Source: JBARRO01 sp049644265 (GTDB lineage Bacteria > Bacteroidota > Ignavibacteria > UBA10030). Taken from it: a stretch of DNA of 30,611 nt. The position numbers and the translations under genes were made by a program. The DNA is taken from positions 1 through 30,611 of the forward strand of contig JBARRO010000164.1 in NCBI GenBank assembly GCA_049644265.1, in the 5' to 3' direction. The notes beneath the pieces were generated by a model. That model saw only the letters and a list, made by a program, of their open reading frames with translations. It was not told where the DNA came from and did no database searches. Shown here piece by piece: positions 1-5,877 of this stretch; position 1 is the stretch's first letter; the number at the start of each line of letters is the position of its first letter.

Positions 1-1
1 G

Positions 2-178
2 GCCCGGAAACTTCTGGACCGGATGCACTTTGTCGCGGACACGTATGGGCTTGTGATACACCGGGAAGACGAGAAACGGGTCATTGCGGGGATTACCGCC
101 TTGCTCTCGCTCTGGGCGGCGGGGAAATTCGGTGTGCAACCGGTGTACGAATCTGCGGGGAAAAAGAAAAGGAAATAG
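2..178 (+). CDS. 3' end of an unrecognised protein (partial)
   Basis: An open frame enters from the left edge and ends at a TAG at 176-178. It gives 58 residues, with a hydrophobic stretch (ITALLSLWAAGKFG) followed by a lysine-rich tail (GKKKRK). The composition looks like real protein, and the stop lies only 4 nt from the stop of the convergent DUF309 gene, which is typical of tightly packed ends. I do not recognise the family. The start and most of the gene are outside the window. Confidence 0.5.
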   Translation, partial: ARKLLDRMHFVADTYGLVIHREDEKRVIAGITALLSLWAAGKFGVQPVYESAGKKKRK

Positions 179-182
179 AGTT

Positions 183-626
183 TTATTGGGGGATTTGGAT
201 AAGCGTTGGGATGCCCGAGTCCGGAAAATCTCCCAGCCGTTCCGCCCCAAGCCGCACAGCAATTGTCTTCGATTCTCTGAGCGCCTTCCGCAACGCTCCG
301 ACATCAATGCCTAAGAACCGTGAAGGAAACAGCCCGAGCTTCGACAAAGCTTTGTCGAAATTGTTTATCGTTCCTCCGTACCGGCGTTTCACCAGGAGAA
401 GGTGATACCCTGCCGCGGCCTGTATAACCCCCTGAAAAAATATTCTGCTCTCTTCTTCACGCAATTTCCAGACTTCCTCCCACGCTTCATGCGCCTCCCA
501 GAACTTCCTGCTGTTGAACAATTCGATTCCGCGGATGAAGATTCTACTCTGTAAGTCCGTGAGGTCGGGCTCGGAGAGATTCTTTGGGTCGATTTCCTGT
601 ATCTTCTTTTTCTTCGGGAGTTTCAT
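183..626 (-). CDS. DUF309 domain protein
   Basis: The 147-residue protein carries the DUF309 pattern: a G-x-E-L-F-N start, then FWEAHEAWEEVWK (residues about 42-54), then FFQGVIQAAAGYHLL. The WEAHE and QG(V/L)IQ blocks are the conserved core of this small helical family, whose biochemical role is not established. A lysine-rich N-terminus (KLPKKKK) precedes the domain. The ATG at 626 has no clear Shine-Dalgarno sequence. The gene is the last of the minus-strand block and is separated from the phosphofructokinase gene by 225 nt holding a strong inverted repeat, so it is probably transcribed separately. The family call is firm; function is unknown. Confidence 0.85.
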   Translation of the reverse strand: MKLPKKKKIQEIDPKNLSEPDLTDLQSRIFIRGIELFNSRKFWEAHEAWEEVWKLREEESRIFFQGVIQAAAGYHLLLVKRRYGGTINNFDKALSKLGLFPSRFLGIDVGALRKALRESKTIAVRLGAERLGDFPDSGIPTLIQIPQ

Positions 627-642
627 AGCAAGATAAGAACAA

Positions 643-736
643 GACTCCCGGAAAACCTCAGAGAGACTCCCGGAATCTTGCCAGGACCAACCTCGGTGAG
701 ATTCCGGGAGTCTTTCACGGGAGTTTCCGGGAGTTC
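643..736. repeat. Nested inverted repeat (GACTCCCGG family, copy 1)
   Basis: The inner arms 665-678 (GACTCCCGGAATCT) and 699-712 are a perfect 14-bp inverted repeat around a 20-nt loop. A weaker copy of the same arm lies outside it at 643-654 and 724-736, so the structure is nested. The inner arm is found again at 17996-18046. It lies after the phosphofructokinase stop on the minus strand. A terminator or a REP-like mobile repeat are both possible; there is no clean T-run. Confidence 0.7.
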
Positions 737-831
737 GCTACTATCTCTGTTCTCGGTCTGGAGGGAGTGTAACTCCTTCTTGGCTCATGTCCGACAGTGC
801 ACCTGTTGGACAACCTGCGAGTCCTACAATC

Positions 832-849
832 TTTCTTCGTTTCCTTCGT
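832..849. repeat. Period-9 CACGAA-type repeat, two units
   Basis: Read on the minus strand, two 9-bp units built on ACGAAGGAA/ACGAAGAAA follow 2 nt after the phosphofructokinase stop codon. The same period-9 motif occurs at 4747-4773, 9423-9485 and 17962-17988. Confidence 0.5.
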
Positions 850-851
850 GG

Positions 852-2012
852 TTAGTAGAGGAACATCGGCTTATTCAACAGGTGGCTCACCTTCGGCCGA
901 TAATTCTCCGTGTCGTACAGCTCCGGCACATCAACACGTTTCACGCCCTGTGTCAGGATTTCGATGGGAACCGTCGTGTATTTCCCTTCCCGTAACGCAA
1001 CCAACTTCCCGAATTCTTTTCTGAGCGCAAGATCCATCGCAATGTTCGCGTAGCTGATCGCCACCATGCGATCCAGAGCGTCCGGCTCGCCGCTGCGCAT
1101 GAGGTACGCCAGCTGCTGATAGACTGTGTGCACGCCCAGGATTTTTCGGAGAGCCGCCTCGGTCACTGCTCCAATCCCGCCCAGCTTCCGATGGCCGTAG
1201 GCATCCTCTTCCCCATACTCCACAATCTGCCCTCCCATCAAATGCGCTCCTTCGGAGATCGTCACAATGGCATAATTGCTCGGATTGTTTTTCTTGTCCT
1301 CCCAGACGAGCTTCGCAAGTTTCTCCACGTCGAACGGGACTTCCGAGATCAGGGCACGGTCAACTCCCGCCAGATAGGCGGAGATCAACGAGGTCTCCCC
1401 GGAGTTCCTTCCGAACAATTCGATCACGGCGATGCGTTCATGGGATCCCGCCACTGTCCTGAGAGCCGTGATGAAATCCACGCTCCGCGTCACAGCCGTC
1501 GAAAAGCCAATGCAGTAGTCGGTCCCATAGACATCGTTGTCCATTGTCTTCGGGATGGAGACCACCGGGAAATGTTCCTTGTGTAACTTGGCCGCATAGC
1601 TCTGGGTGTCGTCGCCGCCAATGGCGAGAACGACGTCGATCTTCATGTGCTCGAGGACCTTCATCACGTGCGGTGTAAAATCGACGCGGGCGTCCTTGTC
1701 AAGTTTGTCGTGTTCGGGCTTTTTCAGGAATGCCGGGATATCATCTTTCTTTACTTTTCCCGGATTGGTGCGCGAGGTGTGAAGAAATGTTCCACCCGAC
1801 CGGTCGACAGTGCGTGTGTTCGCTTTATTCAGGTGCATAAAATGTTTCGATTCGCTGTCCGGTGCGTTGAAATCGAAATTGAGCAGTCCGCCCCAGCCCT
1901 TGCGGATTCCAACCACGTCGGCCCCGTGGTCTGCGGCCCGATACACGGCCGCCTTGATACACGGATTGAGTCCCGGCACATCGCCGCCGCCGGTAAGTAT
2001 TCCTATTCGCAT
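852..2012 (-). CDS. 6-phosphofructokinase, pyrophosphate-type signature
   Basis: This 386-residue protein phosphorylates fructose 6-phosphate in glycolysis. It opens with the phosphofructokinase fold motif GILTGGGDVPGLN (residues 4-16). The two residues that separate donors in this family are visible: GGDDT at 132-136, with Asp where ATP enzymes have Gly, and PKTMDND at 154-160, with Lys where ATP enzymes have Gly. In the known family this pair goes with pyrophosphate rather than ATP, so a reversible PPi enzyme is likely, though this is inferred from two residues. Further conserved blocks are GRNSGETS and SEGA. The ATG at 2012 has a good Shine-Dalgarno AAAGGAG at 2020-2026. The surE gene lies upstream on the same strand across a repeat-filled gap. 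Confidence 0.92.
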   Translation of the reverse strand: MRIGILTGGGDVPGLNPCIKAAVYRAADHGADVVGIRKGWGGLLNFDFNAPDSESKHFMHLNKANTRTVDRSGGTFLHTSRTNPGKVKKDDIPAFLKKPEHDKLDKDARVDFTPHVMKVLEHMKIDVVLAIGGDDTQSYAAKLHKEHFPVVSIPKTMDNDVYGTDYCIGFSTAVTRSVDFITALRTVAGSHERIAVIELFGRNSGETSLISAYLAGVDRALISEVPFDVEKLAKLVWEDKKNNPSNYAIVTISEGAHLMGGQIVEYGEEDAYGHRKLGGIGAVTEAALRKILGVHTVYQQLAYLMRSGEPDALDRMVAISYANIAMDLALRKEFGKLVALREGKYTTVPIEILTQGVKRVDVPELYDTENYRPKVSHLLNKPMFLY

Positions 2013-2026
2013 GGTGTTGCTCCTTT

Positions 2027-2082
2027 GAGTCTATGAGTCTGTGAGTCGATGAATCTATGAGTCTGTGAGTCGATGAGTCTGT
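2027..2082. repeat. Tandem 8-bp repeat, seven units
   Basis: Seven consecutive 8-bp units vary around GAGTCTAT, GAGTCTGT and GAGTCGAT. The last three units repeat a 24-bp higher-order block. The tract begins next to the ribosome-binding site of the phosphofructokinase gene, so it would lie in its 5' leader. Length change by slippage could alter that leader. Confidence 0.85.
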
Positions 2083-2100
2083 GGGAGGAAAGATCCTAGG

Positions 2101-2149
2101 AACTGGCAACTGGCTACTGGAAACTAGAAACTTATAACTAGAAACTCAT
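2101..2149. repeat. Tandem 7-bp repeat (AACTGGC/AACTAGA), seven units
   Basis: Seven heptamers in register: AACTGGC twice, TACTGGA, AACTAGA, AACTTAT, AACTAGA, AACTCAT. Most units keep AACT and vary the last three bases. It sits between the 8-bp tract and the CATTGTT tract in the surE-phosphofructokinase gap. Confidence 0.75.
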
Positions 2150-2197
2150 GATCGATCCATATTCTAACTCCTTCTTCACTACCTCCACATCCTTCCT

Positions 2198-2267
2198 CAT
2201 TGCTGATTGCTGATTGCTCATTGTTCATTGTTCATTGTTCATTGCTCATTGTTCATTGTTTATTGTC
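2198..2267. repeat. Tandem 7-bp repeat (CATTGTT family), ten units
   Basis: Ten heptamers run without a break: CATTGCT, GATTGCT twice, CATTGTT three times, CATTGCT, CATTGTT twice, TATTGTC. The last unit overlaps the TGA stop of surE (2266-2268). A 24-base stretch of this tract recurs, on the opposite strand, inside the signal-peptide codons of the alpha-mannosidase gene at 17883-17906. Confidence 0.9.
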
Positions 2268-3057
2268 ACCTCAGTTTCCCTATCTCCCACCTTTTCATCA
2301 CATCCATCATGGCATAATCCGTCAAATCATACTGAATGGGAGTGATGGAAACGTAATTGTTATGGACCGCCGCCTGGTCGAACTCGAGATCCTTGTCCGC
2401 ATTGTCGAGACCGCCGGTGAGCCAGAAATACTCTTTGTTTGTAGGGTCGCGACGGGTGTCAAACGTGTCATTCCAGAGGGACTTTCCCTGTCGCGTGATC
2501 AGGATTCCCTTGATATCCTTCTGCTTCAGCGGCGGGATATTGACATTCAGCAACGTTCCTTCCGGGAGCCCCTTTCGGACCACCAAAAGAACGAGTTTGC
2601 GGGCAAGCTGTGCGGCATAGCGAAAATCGGGAGGGCCGTAGGTTGTCAGCGAAATGGCGAGCGAAGGAATTCCCAGAATCGTGCCTTCGGTCGCGGCAGA
2701 GACGGTGCCTGAGTAAATGACGCTGATTGCCGTGTTGGCGCCATGGTTGATGCCCGAGACAACCACGTCGGGCCGTCGTTTGAGGAGCGCCCGCACGGCG
2801 AGTTTGACGCAGTCCGCGGGAGTTCCCTGGACAGCATACCCGAAGAACTTGCCGTTTTTCTTGAACTCCTTCACCCGGAGAGGGTAATTCATCGTGATGG
2901 CATGACCGACGGCGCTTTGCTGCTTGTCCGGAGCAACCACAACGACCTGTCCGATCTTGCTCAGTTCTCTGACGAGGGCGTGAATTCCGGGTGCGTCGAC
3001 TCCATCGTCGTTCGAAACGAGAATGTTCAGTGCTTTTTGCTCTTTCTTTGCGCTCAT
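2266..3057 (-). CDS. surE: 5'/3'-nucleotidase SurE
   Basis: SurE removes phosphate from nucleoside 5'- and 3'-monophosphates in a metal-dependent reaction. The 263-residue product has the family landmarks in order: ILVSNDDG with metal-binding Asp17-Asp18, Ser48 in the PDKQQSAVGHAIT block, GTPADCVK (78-85), and SGINHG with Asn104. Length fits the family, about 250-270. The start at 3057 puts NDDG about 15 residues in, as usual. It follows panB across a 103-nt gap that contains a likely terminator (3101-3123). The C-terminal stop overlaps the CATTGTT repeat tract. Confidence 0.95.
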   Translation of the reverse strand: MSAKKEQKALNILVSNDDGVDAPGIHALVRELSKIGQVVVVAPDKQQSAVGHAITMNYPLRVKEFKKNGKFFGYAVQGTPADCVKLAVRALLKRRPDVVVSGINHGANTAISVIYSGTVSAATEGTILGIPSLAISLTTYGPPDFRYAAQLARKLVLLVVRKGLPEGTLLNVNIPPLKQKDIKGILITRQGKSLWNDTFDTRRDPTNKEYFWLTGGLDNADKDLEFDQAAVHNNYVSITPIQYDLTDYAMMDVMKRWEIGKLR

Positions 3058-3100
3058 ATGTGGGAAAAAAGATAGATAAAAATTGGGGATGAAACAACGA

Positions 3101-3123
3101 AGCCCCGATGAAACATCAGGGCT
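3101..3123 (-). terminator. Likely Rho-independent terminator after panB
   Basis: A 10-bp stem (3101-3110 with 3114-3123, one G-U pair on the minus-strand RNA) closes a 3-nt loop. It is followed on the minus strand by a T-rich stretch (TCGTTGTTTC). It lies 38 nt after the panB stop. Confidence 0.65.
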
Positions 3124-3160
3124 CCTGAGAAGGTCGAACCATTGAAGGAAGAGAGGAGGG

Positions 3161-3985
3161 TCAGTAACTTTCGTTCTTGTTTGGGAAATTCTTTTCCTTC
3201 ACACTCTTGACGTACGTGCCGATCGATGTGCGAATCGTGTCCGCAAGATGCGCGACCTTGCGAACAAACCGCGGATTGAAATCTTCGTACAGACCGAGCA
3301 CATCCGGAGTAACGAGGATCTGTCCATCGCAGTGGACTCCGGCTCCGATCCCAATAGTGGGAATCCTCAGTGATTTCGTAATCTTTGCCGCAAGCGCAGC
3401 CGGCATTTTTTCGAGTACCACTGCAAACGCCCCGGCCTCCTCGACGATTTTCGCGTCCCTGAGAATTCTTTTTGCCTCCTCCGGAGTCGCTCCGCGAGGT
3501 TGATAGCCGCCGAATTGGTGGATCGATTGAGGCGTCAGTCCCAGATGTCCCATAACCGGAATTCCCGCCCGCGTGGTGATGTTGATCAGATTCGCAATCC
3601 GTTCGCCGCCTTCGAATTTCACTCCGCCCACCCCGGTCTCCTTCATCGCACGTCCCGCATTGCGGAACCCTTCTTCGTCGTTCGCCTGATAACTCATGAA
3701 TGGCATGTCGATAATGACCATCGCCCGTTCCACGCCGCGGACCACCGTCTTCGTATGGTAGATCATTTCATCGAGAATCACCGGGATCGTCGTTTCATGA
3801 CCCTGGAACACCATCCCCAACGAATCGCCTACCAGAAGGAGGTCAACACCCGCCTGGTCCAGGAGCCGCGCCGTGAGAAAATCATACGCCGTCAGGCAAG
3901 CGATCGGCTCGCTCCTTTTCTTCATGTCCGAAATGACGCGGGTCGTAACTCGTTTCGGGCCGGAACTTGATGTCGGAGTTTTCAT
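3161..3985 (-). CDS. panB: 3-methyl-2-oxobutanoate hydroxymethyltransferase (PanB)
   Basis: PanB transfers a hydroxymethyl group from methylene-tetrahydrofolate to 2-oxoisovalerate, giving ketopantoate, the first step of pantothenate and coenzyme A synthesis. With the chosen start the protein has 274 residues. It shows LTAYD (31-35), VGDSLGMV with metal-ligand Asp54, IIDMPF with Asp93, GHLGLTPQS (146-154), and the catalytic Glu192 in VVLEKMP. I chose the ATG at 3985, not the longer in-frame start at 4036, because it overlaps the upstream lipM-like stop by 4 nt (ATGA). The longer version would only add residues read from inside that gene. Translational coupling with the upstream gene is likely. 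No panC was seen nearby. Confidence 0.95.
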   Translation of the reverse strand: MKTPTSSSGPKRVTTRVISDMKKRSEPIACLTAYDFLTARLLDQAGVDLLLVGDSLGMVFQGHETTIPVILDEMIYHTKTVVRGVERAMVIIDMPFMSYQANDEEGFRNAGRAMKETGVGGVKFEGGERIANLINITTRAGIPVMGHLGLTPQSIHQFGGYQPRGATPEEAKRILRDAKIVEEAGAFAVVLEKMPAALAAKITKSLRIPTIGIGAGVHCDGQILVTPDVLGLYEDFNPRFVRKVAHLADTIRTSIGTYVKSVKEKNFPNKNESY

Positions 3986-4779
3986 CGTGCTGTTATCAAT
4001 GGTAATTCGGTGAATTCCTGAAACGCAATCCCCCATGACTGTTCAAAACCTTCCTTCACAACATCCGCAACCTGGTCGAACGAAATCGGAGCCCCGAGCT
4101 CGGACGAGCAGTCTGTTGTCGATGCGTTCAATTCATTTCTCAGTGCTTCGTTTTCCGTAGGCGAAAGTCTCAAGAACTCCACAATACGCATATGATCCCG
4201 GCCAAGAAGAATGGATCCGTGCTGGAGAACCACTTCCTCCCCTTCGGGCGACACATAACGACGCTGAGCGCTGCCCACAAGTTTCTTCCCTTCAATCTTG
4301 ATCTCGTAACGTGCCGAGCTGGCAAAGCAAGCGGCGCCAAAAGAATCACGGTAAATGGATGGAAAATGCGGTTGCGATTTTTCGATGGAGACGGGAAGGC
4401 CAAGCTTCGAGAGTCCACACACCAGCGCTCTGCTGATTTCATCGTAGACGGAAAGGATATTCTTCCCTCCAGACTTCATCACGACGCTGTACGTCATTTC
4501 GTCCGAATGAAGAATTGCGCGTCCGCCCGTCGGACGCCGAACAACGTCGATTCCCGATTGGGAGGCTCGTTCGGCATCGATTTCTTCCATCGGTTGATTC
4601 CACCCGAGCGAAATTGCCGGCGGGTTCCAGCCGTACACGCGCAGCGTGGGCCTCCCGCTGCCTTCGAGAAGAGCTTGAGCAAGCAACAGATCGTGCTCCA
4701 TGTTGTACGCGCCGCGATGGAGTCCGCTTCGTTCATACTGCCAGTCCCCTTCGTGCCCTTTGTGCCCTTCGTGGTTCAC
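3982..4779 (-). CDS. LipM-type octanoyltransferase / lipoate-protein ligase family
   Basis: The protein belongs to the biotin/lipoate A/B transferase family, which loads octanoate or lipoate onto lipoyl domains. Visible blocks are RVYGWNPPAISLGWNQP (47-63), RRPTGGRAILH (81-91), an FGAACF segment with Cys151 where LipM has its acyl-accepting cysteine, and GKKLVGSAQ (164-172) with the conserved lysine. The cysteine favours an octanoyltransferase of LipM type over an ATP-dependent ligase; this is inference. The start is uncertain. A GTG at 4779 lies one base after the lpxA stop and is preferred over a TTG at 4827 inside lpxA. The first residues (HEGHKGHEG) come from the period-9 repeat at 4747-4773, so the true start could even lie just after it. 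Confidence 0.85.
   Translation of the reverse strand: MNHEGHKGHEGDWQYERSGLHRGAYNMEHDLLLAQALLEGSGRPTLRVYGWNPPAISLGWNQPMEEIDAERASQSGIDVVRRPTGGRAILHSDEMTYSVVMKSGGKNILSVYDEISRALVCGLSKLGLPVSIEKSQPHFPSIYRDSFGAACFASSARYEIKIEGKKLVGSAQRRYVSPEGEEVVLQHGSILLGRDHMRIVEFLRLSPTENEALRNELNASTTDCSSELGAPISFDQVADVVKEGFEQSWGIAFQEFTELPLITAR
4747..4773. repeat. Period-9 CACGAAGGG repeat, three units, at the lipM-like 5' end
   Basis: On the minus strand three 9-bp units read CACGAAGGG, CACAAAGGG, CACGAAGGG. They encode HEG-HKG-HEG if the GTG at 4779 is used. Similar units lie at 832-849, 9423-9485 and 17962-17988, outside coding sequence. Confidence 0.7.
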
Positions 4780-4780
4780 G

Positions 4781-5572
4781 TTAGCGGTGCGATCGTCCCG
4801 AAATAATCCCTCGTTTGCTGTTCTCAATGAAATTCAACAAAGCAGAAACTTCCGGTAGCAGCTCGACTTCCTGTTTGATACGCGCAACTGCCTGCGAAAC
4901 ATTAAGATTGGAGCGGTAGATCAACGTGTATGCTTTCTCGAGGAGCTCAACAGCATGTGGGGAAAATCCGCGCCTTCTCATTCCCACAGAATTCAATCCT
5001 TCAAAAACCAGGGGATGTTGCCCGGCCAGGATGAACGGCGGAACGTCCTTTACAACGCGGAATCCTCCCCCGATCATCGCATGCTCCCCGACATGGCAGA
5101 ACTGGTGGATCGGCGTCAGTCCTCCTACAATCACCCAATTGCCCAGGTGCACATGCCCGCCCAACGCAACGCTGTTCGCCAGGATGACATTGTTGCCAAC
5201 CCGGCAATCGTGTGCGATATGCGAATTGGCCATCAGCAGGCAGTTGCTTCCAACGACGGTCTTTCCGCTGTCGACCGTACCTCGGTTCATGGTGACGTAT
5301 TCCCTGATCACACACTTGTCGCCGACCTCCAGCGTTGTCGGTTCTCCTTTGTATTTGAGGTCCTGGGGAGCGCCTCCGACTGCCGCGAACGGAAACACCT
5401 TGCAGTCACGACCCAACCGCACTCCTCCGGAGACAAGAGCATGCGCTCCGACGGAAGAATTATCTCCGATCACGGCATCGTCTTCGATGACGGTATAGGG
5501 GCCAACCCGCACATTGACGCCAAGCTGTGCGCCTGAGCGCACGATTGCGGTTGAATCTATTTGAACGCTCAT
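4781..5572 (-). CDS. lpxA: UDP-N-acetylglucosamine acyltransferase (LpxA)
   Basis: LpxA attaches a 3-hydroxyacyl chain from ACP to UDP-GlcNAc, the first step of lipid A synthesis. The 263-residue product matches the usual length (262 in E. coli). It begins with hexapeptide repeats of the left-handed beta-helix (VGPYTVIEDDAVIGDNSSVGAHALVSG). It has the PQDLKYKGE block (69-77), and the catalytic His121 lies in NSHIAHDCRVG. The helical C-terminus ends FIENSKRGII. I chose the ATG at 5572 because MSVQIDSTAIV is the typical opening; an ATG at 5623 would add 17 atypical residues. The lipM-like gene follows after one base. No lpxD, lpxC or fabZ lies in the window. Confidence 0.95.
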   Translation of the reverse strand: MSVQIDSTAIVRSGAQLGVNVRVGPYTVIEDDAVIGDNSSVGAHALVSGGVRLGRDCKVFPFAAVGGAPQDLKYKGEPTTLEVGDKCVIREYVTMNRGTVDSGKTVVGSNCLLMANSHIAHDCRVGNNVILANSVALGGHVHLGNWVIVGGLTPIHQFCHVGEHAMIGGGFRVVKDVPPFILAGQHPLVFEGLNSVGMRRRGFSPHAVELLEKAYTLIYRSNLNVSQAVARIKQEVELLPEVSALLNFIENSKRGIISGRSHR

Positions 5573-5647
5573 GGAATTACGAGGTTGGATTTTGTCGATG
5601 TTCTTAAGAAAAACCGCCCCCATCGACTGGCAGGCGGTGAAGAAGCT

Positions 5648-5721
5648 GCCCGCGAAACACGCGGAAAACCCTAAGTGTTTTCAAAGAGACTATTTCGCGT
5701 CTTTCCGTGTGTTCCGTGGGC
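5648..5721. repeat. Long imperfect inverted repeat upstream of lpxA
   Basis: Arms 5648-5667 and 5702-5721 pair over 20 bp with three mismatches, all of the A/G type that RNA could tolerate as G-U pairs on one strand. The arms resemble the CACGGAA/CACGCGGAA type of intergenic repeat. It lies between lpxA and the 129-bp element, so the roughly 300-nt gap here is filled by two repeat structures and no gene. Confidence 0.6.
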
Positions 5722-5748
5722 AAAGAATGTGAGGTTTCTTAGGAACTG

Positions 5749-5877
5749 CTAGTGCCGTTTCTCCTAAGTATTCTTGTGATCTATCTTCGGCAGTCTCTTC
5801 GAGAACGGGCACTAGTGCTCGCTTCCTCCACAGATGGCTGCGGTCAACACAAGGTTATTTCTGAGAAGCGGCACTAG
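5749..5877. repeat. 129-bp CTAG-bounded element, copy 1
   Basis: The element begins and ends with CTAG and has a third CTAG at 5812-5815. Its ends are imperfect inverted repeats (CTAGTGCCGTTTCTC against GAGAAGCGGCACTAG, one mismatch). Each half can fold on itself: the left half pairs CTAGTGCC with GGCACTAG plus a second 5-bp block, and the right half pairs CTAGTGC and CGCTTC with their partners around one bulged base. A second copy of the same length lies at 20640-20768 with five differences, all transitions. No open frame of its own is evident. It resembles a small non-autonomous (MITE- or REP-like) element, but no transposase is in the window. Its right-end CTAG contains the TAG stop of the lptD-like gene. 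Confidence 0.88.

Noticed and set aside
1128..1586. Plus-strand open frame of 152 codons
   Set aside because: It is antisense to the phosphofructokinase gene; a shadow with no recognisable family.
2200..2712. Plus-strand open frame of 170 codons
   Set aside because: It is antisense to surE, and its first part is the translated CATTGTT tract.
3500..3970. Plus-strand open frame of 156 codons
   Set aside because: It is antisense to panB, with no ribosome-binding site or recognisable domain.
4780..4827. Longer lipM-like start (TTG at 4827)
   Set aside because: It lies inside lpxA, uses TTG, and adds residues that are only lpxA sequence in another frame.
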